14,955 nucleotides of DNA. Source: Wenzhouxiangella sp. (GTDB lineage: Bacteria > Pseudomonadota > Gammaproteobacteria > Xanthomonadales > Wenzhouxiangellaceae). Made by a program: the position numbers and the translations under genes. Shown one piece after another: positions 1 through 7,306 of this stretch. Position 1 is the stretch's first letter. Each line of letters begins with the position of its first letter. Below the pieces are notes generated by a model that saw only the letters and a list, made by a program, of their open reading frames with translations, made no database searches and was not told the origin of the DNA. The DNA lies in assembly GCA_007127425.1 (NCBI GenBank), contig SKZJ01000155.1, positions 1 through 14,955 of the forward strand. The letters are read 5' to 3'.

Positions 1-935
1 TCGAAATCACGCGGCCAGGCATGCTCGGGCTGGATCTCGAAGAACAGCCAGTGCCTCAGGAACTGGCGCCGGTAGCGCAGGGCGACAAAGTACTCCTCGA
101 CACTGAACTTCGGGTGGGTGAAACCGAACGCGCCCAACTCACCGCGCAGGGCCGTACGGGAATCGAGTTGACGAAAATCGACCAGGGCGCTGCGCCAATC
201 CACACCGCGCGAGGCCTCCGACCATGTGCCCTGCCCGGTCCAGCGCAGCAGGCGGTCGCGGTCGGGCAGCCACTCCCAGTCCAAGCGCGAGGTCGTGCCG
301 ACCCCGTCCTCTCGTTCCCAGAAGACCGACTGGGTCGCACGTGCCAGGGTGTGCGTGGTGAGTCCCTGGACGTAGCGATAGCGACCGCGCACGCGCGGAT
401 TGAGCTCGGTGCCGCTTACGCGCACCGTGCCGTCGACATCGAAACGGCTGCGCGCCCGCTCAGCGGCCAGGAAACGCAGGCCCAGGCGGGTGCGATCATC
501 GGGATCGCCGACCGGCGGGCCGTCGCCGAACTCGCCGCTGAGATCCTCGTCACGGCTGATCAGCAGGCGCAGGCGTTCCGACACCCGCGGCAGGACGATG
601 TTGGCGCGGACCTGAAGACCCAGGCTCGTGCCCTCGGTCTGGTCCCAAAGCACGGAATTGCGAAAGCGGAAAAAGGTCCCGACCGGGTTTTCTTCGAGGG
701 CACGCTCGTCCCCGAAGAAACCATCGAACCAGGCAGCCGGTTCGCACAAGCGTTGACCCAGGTAGGAGTGCGAGCGATCCAGCCAGCTCTCGGGCCGATC
801 CATCTCGTCTCGGCAAGACAACTCCTGCAGTTCCTCCTGCTGTCGCTTGCGTTCCTCGCGATCGGGATCGTCGGCGGCAAGGGCACCGCCGGCAGCGCCC
901 AGGATGACCGCCAGAACGAAGGCGCGCATTTTCAT
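1..935 (-). CDS. Exported, probably outer-membrane protein of unknown function (3' end outside window)
   Basis: An open frame on the minus strand runs from ATG 935 off the left edge, giving 311 residues without a stop. The start is fixed by AAGGAG nine bases upstream. The protein opens with a signal peptide (MKMRAFVLAVILGAAGGALA, cleavage probably after residue 20), then a charged Glu/Gln/Arg segment (about 22-40) and two cysteines (41 and 64) that could form a disulfide in the periplasm. From about residue 85 onward there are alternating polar/aromatic stretches such as GTFFRFRNSVLW, VEEYFVALRYRR and HWLFFEIQPEHAWPRDF, the style of beta-barrel strands in proteobacterial outer-membrane proteins. 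I do not recognise a named family. It is divergent from srkA across a 116-base gap. The barrel reading is inference; the reading frame and signal peptide are directly visible. No sign of damage in the part shown. Confidence 0.8.
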   Translation of the reverse strand, partial: MKMRAFVLAVILGAAGGALAADDPDREERKRQQEELQELSCRDEMDRPESWLDRSHSYLGQRLCEPAAWFDGFFGDERALEENPVGTFFRFRNSVLWDQTEGTSLGLQVRANIVLPRVSERLRLLISRDEDLSGEFGDGPPVGDPDDRTRLGLRFLAAERARSRFDVDGTVRVSGTELNPRVRGRYRYVQGLTTHTLARATQSVFWEREDGVGTTSRLDWEWLPDRDRLLRWTGQGTWSEASRGVDWRSALVDFRQLDSRTALRGELGAFGFTHPKFSVEEYFVALRYRRQFLRHWLFFEIQPEHAWPRDF

Positions 936-960
936 GCCACAATGCTCCTTATGCGAATCT

Positions 961-993
961 GCCGACACTGTTGGCGACAAGTCGCCGGTCGGC
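961..993. repeat. Nested inverted repeat in the divergent srkA upstream region
   Basis: An inner perfect dyad GGCGAC-AA-GTCGCC (973-986) is enclosed by a second pair of arms, GCCGAC (961-966) and GTCGGC (988-993). It lies between the divergent genes at 935 and 1052. No T-run follows on either strand, so a rho-independent terminator is unlikely. It may be an operator or an mRNA leader hairpin for either gene; that role is inference. I see no confident -35/-10 pair in this gap, although AT-rich hexamers lie at 1001-1010. Confidence 0.45.
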
Positions 994-1051
994 CATACAA
1001 ATCATAATAAGCCAACGAGGGACACCAGCGTGCAGACGAACGGAGAAAACC

Positions 1052-2053
1052 TTGCCTGACCAGGCCGCGCGCCCATTTGCCGGCCTCGGTCCGGAAGTTG
1101 TCCTGGAATCGATCGAGAGCCTGGGATTGCTGACGGACGGCCGTTTGCTGGCCCTGGGCAGCTACGAGAACCGGGTCTGGCAGGTCGGGCTGGATGAACG
1201 CGAACCCGTGGTGGTCAAGTTCTACCGCCCCGGCCGCTGGACGGACGACGCCATCGAGGAGGAACACCGTTTTGCCGCCGAACTGCTCGACGGCGGCCTG
1301 TCGATGGTTGCTCCGCTGGCCTTCGACGGCGCCACCCTGCACCGGCATAAGGGCTTTCGTTTCACCGTATTCCCCCGCCGCGGCGGTCATGCCCCGGAAC
1401 TGGCACACGAACCGACCCTGCGTCATCTTGGAAGGGTACTGGGACGCATGCATGCCATCGGCGCGTCGGCCTCCTTCAAACACCGCGCCCACTTGACCGT
1501 CACCAATCGCGGTGAAGCGCCGGTGCAATGGCTGCTTGACAACGACTGGCTGCCCTTCCACCTGGAAAAGCCCTTCGAACAGCTGTGCGGGCAGCTCCTG
1601 GAGGCCATCCGGGCCTCGTACTCACGCGCCGGCGACGTGCGCGAGCTGCGCCTGCACGGCGACTGCCACCCGGGCAACATCCTCTGGCGTGACGACCAGG
1701 CCCACTTTGTCGATCTTGACGACTGCCTCACCGGCCCGGCCATCCAGGACCTGTGGATGCTGATCTCCGGCGACCGGCTTGAACGCGAGCAGCAAATGGG
1801 ATGGCTGCTGGCCGAGTACCGCCAGTTTCACGACTTCGACGCTCGGGAACTACACTTGGTCGAACCGCTGCGAACACTGCGAATGGTCTATTATCAGGCC
1901 TGGCTGGCGCGGCGCTGGGATGACCCGGCCTTTCCCGCAGCCTTTCCATGGTTTGGCGAGGACCGGCACTGGGAAACCGTGATCGAACAATTGAAGGAAC
2001 AACTCGGAGAAATGGCCGAACCACCACTGCGCCTGCCGGAGCCCCTGCGGTGA
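1052..2053 (+). CDS. srkA: Stress response serine/threonine protein kinase SrkA (YihE/RdoA family)
   Basis: A 333-residue protein of the YihE/SrkA family (E. coli SrkA is about 328 residues), a cytoplasmic aminoglycoside-phosphotransferase-fold kinase that phosphorylates proteins on Ser/Thr and helps cells survive oxidative and envelope stress. The ATP-site motif LGSYENRVWQV precedes Lys56 (VVKFYRPGRW, a family hallmark). The catalytic loop LHGDCHPGNILW has Asp204 and Asn209, and the metal-binding segment is FVDLDDCLTGP (Asp221-Asp224). I chose the TTG at 1052 because GGAG lies six bases upstream and the resulting MPDQAARPFAGLGPE start matches the family length. The frame stays open to a TTG at 971, but that adds a non-family N-terminus and has no ribosome site. 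The stop overlaps the next start (GTGA), so the two genes are almost certainly cotranscribed. The family call is very secure; the TTG start is likely. Confidence 0.93.
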   Translation: MPDQAARPFAGLGPEVVLESIESLGLLTDGRLLALGSYENRVWQVGLDEREPVVVKFYRPGRWTDDAIEEEHRFAAELLDGGLSMVAPLAFDGATLHRHKGFRFTVFPRRGGHAPELAHEPTLRHLGRVLGRMHAIGASASFKHRAHLTVTNRGEAPVQWLLDNDWLPFHLEKPFEQLCGQLLEAIRASYSRAGDVRELRLHGDCHPGNILWRDDQAHFVDLDDCLTGPAIQDLWMLISGDRLEREQQMGWLLAEYRQFHDFDARELHLVEPLRTLRMVYYQAWLARRWDDPAFPAAFPWFGEDRHWETVIEQLKEQLGEMAEPPLRLPEPLR

Positions 2054-2694
2054 ACGCCGTAGTCTCGGCGTGCAACATCCTCGCAGCGACCAGCGGGTTA
2101 CACCAGCGGGGCTGGTGGGCCGGTGAAAACATCGTGTGCGGCGACCTGCTCGGGGCGCTACGCTCGGAGTTGATCGAGCTGGTCGAGCAGGAGCGCTTCG
2201 AGCGCGCCGGCATCGGCCGCGAGAACGATTTCCAGCTCGACAGCGACATCCGCCGCGACCGAATTTTCTGGCTGACACGCGAACGCCCCATGCAGCGGCG
2301 CCTGCTCGACCGCATGGAAGAATTGCGGTTGAATCTCAATCGGGAGCTGTTCCTGGGCCTGTTCGAGTTCGAGGGCCACTTCGCCCATTACCCGCCCGGC
2401 GGCTTCTATCGACGCCACTACGACAGCTTCCGCGGGGCGGCCAACCGGATCGTCTCGGTGGTGATCTACCTCAACGAGCGCTGGCAGCCCGGCGACGGCG
2501 GCGAGCTGGTTCTCTACCAACCCGACAGCGACGACGAGATCATCCGCATCCAGCCTTGCGCGGGCACCATGGCGTTGTTCATGAGCGAGGAAATCCCGCA
2601 CGAAGTGTTGCCTGCCCGCACCCACCGGGCCAGCATTACCGGTTGGTTCCGCCTCAACAACTCCGTCGCCGGCAACATCGACCCGCCGCGTTAA
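2050..2694 (+). CDS. 2-oxoglutarate/Fe(II) prolyl hydroxylase, PPHD-like (putative EF-Tu hydroxylase)
   Basis: A 214-residue 2-oxoglutarate- and Fe(II)-dependent oxygenase. The iron triad is His123, Asp125 (YRRHYDSF) and His184 (EEIPHEVLPA), and Arg193 in THRASITGWFR is placed to bind 2-oxoglutarate. The segments FAHYPPGGFYRRHYD, VIYLNERWQPGDGGEL and PHEVLPARTHRASITGWFR strongly resemble the Pseudomonas prolyl hydroxylase PPHD, a relative of the human PHD/EGLN oxygen sensors that hydroxylates a proline in elongation factor Tu. EF-Tu as substrate is therefore a reasonable inference, not something the sequence proves. Start: GTG 2050 overlaps the srkA stop and has GGAG eight bases upstream inside srkA, indicating translational coupling; the open frame upstream to 1948 lies within srkA and is not used. 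It ends 21 bases from the convergent RND gene stop. Oxygenase identity is secure, PPHD orthology probable. Confidence 0.88.
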   Translation: MNAVVSACNILAATSGLHQRGWWAGENIVCGDLLGALRSELIELVEQERFERAGIGRENDFQLDSDIRRDRIFWLTRERPMQRRLLDRMEELRLNLNRELFLGLFEFEGHFAHYPPGGFYRRHYDSFRGAANRIVSVVIYLNERWQPGDGGELVLYQPDSDDEIIRIQPCAGTMALFMSEEIPHEVLPARTHRASITGWFRLNNSVAGNIDPPR

Positions 2695-2715
2695 GCGGAC
2701 CGATTTCCCCCCTGC

Positions 2716-5700
2716 TCAGCCCGGTTGCACCTCAGCGCGACCCCCCATCGTCGGATCCGGTCGCTTGCCGGTCAGCTTCTCGATCAGCCAGTCGCTGGCG
2801 TTCTGCACGATCACGTACAGGCAGGGAATCAGGAACAGCGTCAGCACCATGGCCACCAGCAGACCGCCGATCACGGCAATGGCCAGCGGCTGCATCAGGT
2901 TCGCCCCCGAGCCCATGCCGGTGGACAGCGGAATCATCCCGGCCACGGTCGTCAGCGTGGTCATCAGGATGGGCCTCAGACGAATACCGCCGGCCTCGAC
3001 CACGGCATCAGGCGTGGACAGCCCGCGCCGGCGCCCGCGCTCGATGTACTCCACCAGCAGAATGGCGTTGTTGACGACGATGCCGATCAGCAGGATCACG
3101 CCAAGAAATGCCGGCGCCGACAAGGGCGTGCCGGTGATTGCGAGCATGCTCACGACACCGATCAGGCTCAAGGGCGCGGCGGCCATGATCACCATGGGGT
3201 TGGACAGGCGCTCGTACTGCACGGCCAGCACCACAAAAACCAGGAACAGGGCCAACAGGATGACCGTGGTCATCTCGCGGTCGGTTTCTTCCACCGTCTC
3301 GAACTGGCCGGCGAAGATCAGTCCGTACTGGTCGGGAATGTCCATCGCCTCGACGCGCTCACGGATCTCGCTCATGATCGAGCCGGCATCATTGAGCGCG
3401 GTGTTGAAGTTGCCGGTCACGCGCTGGACTCGTACCTGGTTCTCACGCTCGATATGGGCCGGTCCCTCACCCATGTCGAAGTGGGCGACATCGCCCAGCT
3501 GCACAACCCGGCCGTTGCCGGACGAGACGATGATCTGGCTGAGCTGCTGCTCATCGCCGGTGACTTCGCGCGGCAGTCGCACGCGCACATCGTATTCATT
3601 GACGCCGGTCTGGTAGCGGGTGGGAATGGCACCCGTCACCGCGTCGCGCAGCGAGCGGCCGACCTCGCCGACGTTCAGCCCCAGGGCGGCGGCACGGTCG
3701 CGATCGACCTCCACGCTCAGCAGCGGCGTGCGGTCGTCACGCGCCATCTCCAGGTCTTCAAGCCCGGTCAGCCCTTCGAGCGCGCCGACCATTTCGCGCG
3801 CCAGGTTTTCCAGCGTGGCCAGGTCCTCGCCGACGATCATCAGGTCCATGTCGGTGCCGCGGGCACCGAAGTTCAGCCCCGGAATGCGTGGCGGACGCAC
3901 CCAGGTACGGGCATTGGGAATGTCGAGCGCTTGCAGGCGATCCTGTGCCTCGGCCACCCACAGGCCGGCCGGCATGTCGGGTCGGTTGGCCGCATCCGTG
4001 AGCACCACGTCCATGCGCGCCGTGCCGGGGCGCTCGGAGACCACGCCGCCGTGCAGGTGCCCGCCGACAATGGCGAACACGCTCTCGACATGCGGCATCT
4101 CGCGGATCTCGGCCTCGACCATGCGCGAGGCCTGGTCGGTCTGCTCCGGCGTGGTGCCCGGCGGCAGATGAATGCGGATATTGACCTGGCCGTCGTCGAG
4201 CTGCGGCAGGAACTCGTTACCCAGCCGTCCCATCCCCAGCACGGCGATCACGAACAGGCCGATGGAAGCGGCCACCACCGCCCAGCGCCAGGCCAGGATC
4301 GGCTTGAGGATGGCGCGGTAGCGAAGGATCAGCCAGTCGATGAACTGGTCGAAACCGCGGTAGATGGCCGTGCGATTGATCCCCGATCGATACTTCACCT
4401 TGCCGAACTGGGCCGAGAGCATCGGCACGAGTGTCAGCGCCACAGCCAGCGAGGCAATGACGGCAAACGAGATCGTCAGGATCAATTCCTGGAACACCAA
4501 CGCGGCCATGCCGGTAACGAGCAGGAACGGCAGTACCGCGGCCAGGTTGGTCAGCGTACCGGCGGTGATGGCGGAAATCACTTCCTGGGCGCCGTCATGT
4601 GCGGCGTGCTGCGGATCCTTGTCGAGCTTTTCGCTGTGGCGCGAGATGTTCTCGAGCATGACGATCGCGTTATCGAGCAGCAAGCCCACTCCCAGCGCCA
4701 GGCCACCGAGACTGATCACATTGAGCGTCAATCCACCCAGCCCCATCAGCACGAAGGTGAACAGCACGGCCAGCGGAATCGACAAGCCGATGACGAAGCT
4801 CTTTCTCAAGGAGCCGAGGAAAGCCAGCACCACGATCATGGCCAGCAATGCGCCGAGAATGGCGGCGGTGGCCACGGCATCGACCGAGCCGCGCACGAAA
4901 TAGGCGCCGTCGCGGGTGGCTTCCCACTGGACATCGGGCGGCATGAAGCCGGACTCATCGAGCTGGGCCATGCGATCGTTGATGGCGTCGACCACCTGGA
5001 CCACGTTGGCCTCGGGCAGCTTGTAGATTGACAACTGTGTGGCCTGGGTGCCGTTAAGGCGCACGAACAGTCGCTCCTCGGCAAAGCCGTCACGCACGTC
5101 GGCGATCTCGCTCAGGCGGATGCGGCGTTCGGTACCGGGTACGGCCAGCAGGATGTCGCCGATCTCGTCGGGGCTGGCAAAGCGCCCGTCGGTACGCGCC
5201 ATGACATCGAAGTTCGGCGAGGTGATGTTGCCGGCAGCAATATTGACGTTTTCGGCGGCAAGCTGGTCGGCGACATCACTCAGGGTGAGCCGGTAATAGC
5301 GCAGGCGATCCTGGTCGAGCACCACCTCGATCTCGCGAATTTGGCCCCCAGCCGCCTCCACCGAGGCCACGCCGCCGATCGACTGCAACTGCGGCACAAG
5401 GCGTTGCTCCACCCAGTCGCGCACCTCGCGCGGCTCGCGCGTCGGGGAGGAAAAGCCAGCCCGCCAGATGGCCCACTCACCCGGATCCCACTTGCGCAAA
5501 CGTGGCGGTTGAATGTCCGAGGGCAGTTGCTGGCGCGCCACCTCGAGCTGGCGCGCGGCATTCTGCATGGCGATGTCGAGATCGACACCATGCTCGAAAA
5601 TCAGGTTGACGTTGGTACGTCCTTCCGAGGCTCGTGACGAGATGCCGGAAAGATTCTCCACCGAGGAAAGGTTGCGCTCTAGCACGCGCGTGACCTGCTC

Positions 5701-5946
5701 TTCCATCACCTCCGGCGCCACGCCGGGATAGTTGACGGTGATGCGAACCAGCGGGAACTCGACTTCGGGAAGCAGGTTGACCGGCAGGCGATCGACGAAG
5801 AACAGGCCCAGCACCAGCACCACCGAGGCAATCGCCAGCGTACCGACCGGGCGGCGAATGGCCGAATGGGTCAGGCCGCTGTAGTAGCGGGTCCCGCGGG
5901 CCGGGTCGAGTTGATCGGGATCAGGTCGCTTGCTTTGGTCAGTCAT
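2716..5946 (-). CDS. RND efflux permease (AcrB/AcrD/AcrF superfamily), first cassette
   Basis: A 1076-residue inner-membrane RND transporter, the proton-driven subunit of a tripartite efflux pump. It has the duplicated RND layout: TM1 at about 33-52, a large periplasmic loop, a TM block at about 356-515, a second TM at about 552-572, the second periplasmic loop (GNEFLPQLDDG at 576-586), and a final TM block from about 893 to 1048. TM4 carries LLLDNAIVMLEN (Asp425-Asn426) and TM10 carries GIVVNNAILLVEY (Asn959). The second Asp and the Lys of the AcrB proton relay are thus both replaced by Asn, as in SwrC-like and other non-AcrB RND proteins. The start ATG 5946 lies seven bases past the upstream MFP stop, so the two form an operon. 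Substrate cannot be predicted; drugs, lipids or other amphiphiles are all possible. The gene is intact. Confidence 0.93.
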   Translation of the reverse strand: MTDQSKRPDPDQLDPARGTRYYSGLTHSAIRRPVGTLAIASVVLVLGLFFVDRLPVNLLPEVEFPLVRITVNYPGVAPEVMEEQVTRVLERNLSSVENLSGISSRASEGRTNVNLIFEHGVDLDIAMQNAARQLEVARQQLPSDIQPPRLRKWDPGEWAIWRAGFSSPTREPREVRDWVEQRLVPQLQSIGGVASVEAAGGQIREIEVVLDQDRLRYYRLTLSDVADQLAAENVNIAAGNITSPNFDVMARTDGRFASPDEIGDILLAVPGTERRIRLSEIADVRDGFAEERLFVRLNGTQATQLSIYKLPEANVVQVVDAINDRMAQLDESGFMPPDVQWEATRDGAYFVRGSVDAVATAAILGALLAMIVVLAFLGSLRKSFVIGLSIPLAVLFTFVLMGLGGLTLNVISLGGLALGVGLLLDNAIVMLENISRHSEKLDKDPQHAAHDGAQEVISAITAGTLTNLAAVLPFLLVTGMAALVFQELILTISFAVIASLAVALTLVPMLSAQFGKVKYRSGINRTAIYRGFDQFIDWLILRYRAILKPILAWRWAVVAASIGLFVIAVLGMGRLGNEFLPQLDDGQVNIRIHLPPGTTPEQTDQASRMVEAEIREMPHVESVFAIVGGHLHGGVVSERPGTARMDVVLTDAANRPDMPAGLWVAEAQDRLQALDIPNARTWVRPPRIPGLNFGARGTDMDLMIVGEDLATLENLAREMVGALEGLTGLEDLEMARDDRTPLLSVEVDRDRAAALGLNVGEVGRSLRDAVTGAIPTRYQTGVNEYDVRVRLPREVTGDEQQLSQIIVSSGNGRVVQLGDVAHFDMGEGPAHIERENQVRVQRVTGNFNTALNDAGSIMSEIRERVEAMDIPDQYGLIFAGQFETVEETDREMTTVILLALFLVFVVLAVQYERLSNPMVIMAAAPLSLIGVVSMLAITGTPLSAPAFLGVILLIGIVVNNAILLVEYIERGRRRGLSTPDAVVEAGGIRLRPILMTTLTTVAGMIPLSTGMGSGANLMQPLAIAVIGGLLVAMVLTLFLIPCLYVIVQNASDWLIEKLTGKRPDPTMGGRAEVQPG

Positions 5947-5952
5947 GACACA

Positions 5953-7023
5953 TCACTCCACCCAGTCGACGACGCGAACGCGTTCGCCGGCAGTCATCTC
6001 CAGGGGATTGGCCGCAACCACTTCGTCGCCGGCCTGCAGGCCGCTGATCACTTCGCGCCAGGCGCCCCGGATCACGCCGGCCCGGATCTCGCGACGCTCC
6101 AGCTTGCCGTCGCCGTTGATCGTCATCACGAAATGCTGACCCCGCTCTTCCCCCACCGAGACGGTCGGCACGGCCAGCACCTCCGGCCGGCTGTCGACCA
6201 ACAGGCGGGCACGTGCCAGGAAACCGGGACGCAGGCCGAATTGGCGAGCCTCGGGCAACTCCACCTCGACGGTAATCAATCGGCTTGTTTCATCAGCGGC
6301 CGGAAAGATGCGTCGAATCACACCGCTGATCGGGTTGCCGCCGTCGACGGCATCGACCTGGACCACGACGCTGTCGCCGACGCGCAAGTTGCCGACATCC
6401 AGTTCCGACACCCCCAGCCGCGCCACCAGACTGGACAGGTCGGCGATGGCAAACAGCGGTTCGTGGCGCGATACCGCCTCGCCGGGCTCGATATAACGTT
6501 CCACCACCGTACCGGCGATAGTCGAAGACACGGTGCCGAAGTCCACCCGGGTCTGCCATAACTCCACGTCCGAACGGGCGATCTCCAGCTCGGCCCGGGC
6601 CGTCTCATACTGCGCCGCATCAATATAATTACGTTCGCGCAACTGGTCCATGCGCTTGAAGTTGGCCTCCTTCTCGGCCAGCGAGGCACGCGCCCGCGCC
6701 AGTTCGGCACGTTGCTCACGCACATCAATACGGGCCAGCACCTCGTCGGCGGCGACCACATCGCCCTCTTCGACCAGCACCTCGGTCATCACACCGTCGG
6801 TGCGTGCGGCAAGGCGAATAGTCCGCATCGGCTCCACCGGCGCCGACAAGCGCACGATACGCGACAAGTCACGCGGCCCGGTCTCGGCCGCCCGCACCGG
6901 CAACTCCCGATCCGATCGTTCACGTTCCCGAGCGGCCTCGGCAGCGTCCTCGCCATTGCCGCAGGCAGCCAGAAGCAGTACGCCCACCACCAGGGCGAAA
7001 GGTGTCAGCAAAGCAATCCTCAT
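5953..7023 (-). CDS. RND efflux membrane fusion protein (periplasmic adaptor lipoprotein), first cassette
   Basis: A 356-residue HlyD/AcrA-type adaptor that links its RND permease to an outer-membrane channel. The N-terminus MRIALLTPFALVVGVLLLAAC is a lipoprotein signal with a perfect lipobox (LAAC, Cys21). The first half of the lipoyl (biotinyl-like) domain is around 66-100 (MTEVLVEEGDVVAADEVLARID), an alpha-hairpin follows at about 101-160, and the second lipoyl half is around 165-195 (IAGTVVERYIEPGEAV). The beta-barrel is at about 197-275, and a membrane-proximal domain follows (SGLQAGDEVVAANP). I chose ATG 7023 because it gives a normal signal peptide; an in-frame TTG at 7059 would add 12 polar residues. 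Neither start has a strong ribosome site. It is the first gene of a two-gene operon with the permease at 5946, six bases apart, and is divergent from tetR. Confidence 0.9.
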   Translation of the reverse strand: MRIALLTPFALVVGVLLLAACGNGEDAAEAARERERSDRELPVRAAETGPRDLSRIVRLSAPVEPMRTIRLAARTDGVMTEVLVEEGDVVAADEVLARIDVREQRAELARARASLAEKEANFKRMDQLRERNYIDAAQYETARAELEIARSDVELWQTRVDFGTVSSTIAGTVVERYIEPGEAVSRHEPLFAIADLSSLVARLGVSELDVGNLRVGDSVVVQVDAVDGGNPISGVIRRIFPAADETSRLITVEVELPEARQFGLRPGFLARARLLVDSRPEVLAVPTVSVGEERGQHFVMTINGDGKLERREIRAGVIRGAWREVISGLQAGDEVVAANPLEMTAGERVRVVDWVE

Positions 7024-7051
7024 TCTGATTTTCGATGACTCAAGTAGACAA

Positions 7052-7104
7052 TCGTTCAATCATAATCACTTTGGCGATACAAACCATGAATGCCGCTTGA
7101 ACGA
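7052..7104. repeat. 8-bp inverted repeat upstream of the first MFP gene
   Basis: TCGTTCAA (7052-7059) is perfectly complementary to TTGAACGA (7097-7104), with a 37-base gap. The arms flank the AT-rich stretch 7060-7090, where the promoter of the minus-strand MFP-RND operon would be expected, though I could not find a convincing -35/-10 pair. The arm spacing (about 45 bp, near four helical turns) would fit two protein-binding half sites on one DNA face. Function is inference. Confidence 0.35.
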
Positions 7105-7150
7105 AACCTTAACGAGCACCCGAACTGTGAACGAGGGCACGTTTGGGGTT

Positions 7151-7237
7151 GGTTCGTTGGCTGGTTGGCTGGTTGGCTGGTTCGTCTGTTCGTCTGTTCG
7201 TCCATTCAGCCGTTCATCCCGTTCGCCCGTTAGCCCG
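7151..7237. repeat. Degenerate 8-bp tandem repeat between the divergent efflux operons
   Basis: About ten consecutive units, nearly all 8 bp and mostly ending in GTT. They are GGTTCGTT, three identical GGCTGGTT (7159-7182), two identical CGTCTGTT (7183-7198), then CGTCCATT, CAGCCGTT, the 9-bp CATCCCGTT and CGCCCGTT, ending in AGCCCG. The block is noncoding, lies between the two divergent operons and is unlike the surrounding sequence. The runs of identical units suggest slippage-type expansion. It could act as a variable spacer between the two control regions; that is inference. Confidence 0.75.
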
Positions 7238-7264
7238 CAGCCTCTTCACCTTTCACCTTTTGCC

Positions 7265-7294
7265 TCGCTAATTGACCGGTCGACCAGTTAGCGA
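7265..7294. promoter_or_regulatory. TetR-type operator inside the tetR promoter
   Basis: A 30-bp dyad with perfect 7-bp outer arms, TCGCTAA (7265-7271) and TTAGCGA (7288-7294), and 11 of 15 base pairs symmetric overall. The inner core AATTGACCGGTCGACCAGTT (7270-7289) includes the perfect palindrome GGTCGACC. It covers the -35 hexamer and the whole spacer of the predicted promoter and stops right before the -10 hexamer. GACCGG/CCGGTC cores of this kind occur in TetR-family operators. Binding by the adjacent TetR protein is a strong inference from position. Confidence 0.7.
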
Positions 7295-7300
7295 TATCAT
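7272..7300 (+). promoter_or_regulatory. Sigma70-type promoter of the tetR-MFP-RND operon
   Basis: TTGACC (7272-7277) and TATCAT (7295-7300) are separated by exactly 17 bases. Each hexamer matches the sigma70 consensus at most positions. The expected transcription start, about seven bases past the -10, falls at 7306-7308, on the first base of the tetR ATG at 7307. The transcript should therefore be leaderless. The operator dyad fills the space between the hexamers, so repressor and RNA polymerase should compete. Confidence 0.65.
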
Positions 7301-7306
7301 GGCGCC

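Noticed and set aside
961..993. A rho-independent terminator at the nested repeat
   Set aside because: No T-run follows on either strand and it lies upstream of both divergent genes.
21..1007. A 328-residue open frame on the plus strand over the left-edge gene
   Set aside because: The minus-strand frame has a ribosome site and signal peptide; the plus-strand product has no recognisable motif and crosses the divergent regulatory gap.
971..1051. An N-terminal extension of SrkA from TTG 971
   Set aside because: The added residues do not look like the family, there is no ribosome site, and the extension would cover the dyad; TTG 1052 has GGAG at good spacing and gives the family length.
2725..5031. 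A 768-residue open frame on the plus strand opposite the first RND permease
   Set aside because: Its product is His/Gln/Asp-rich and low in complexity, as expected from the reverse strand of a GC-rich gene; the RND frame is complete and motif-bearing.
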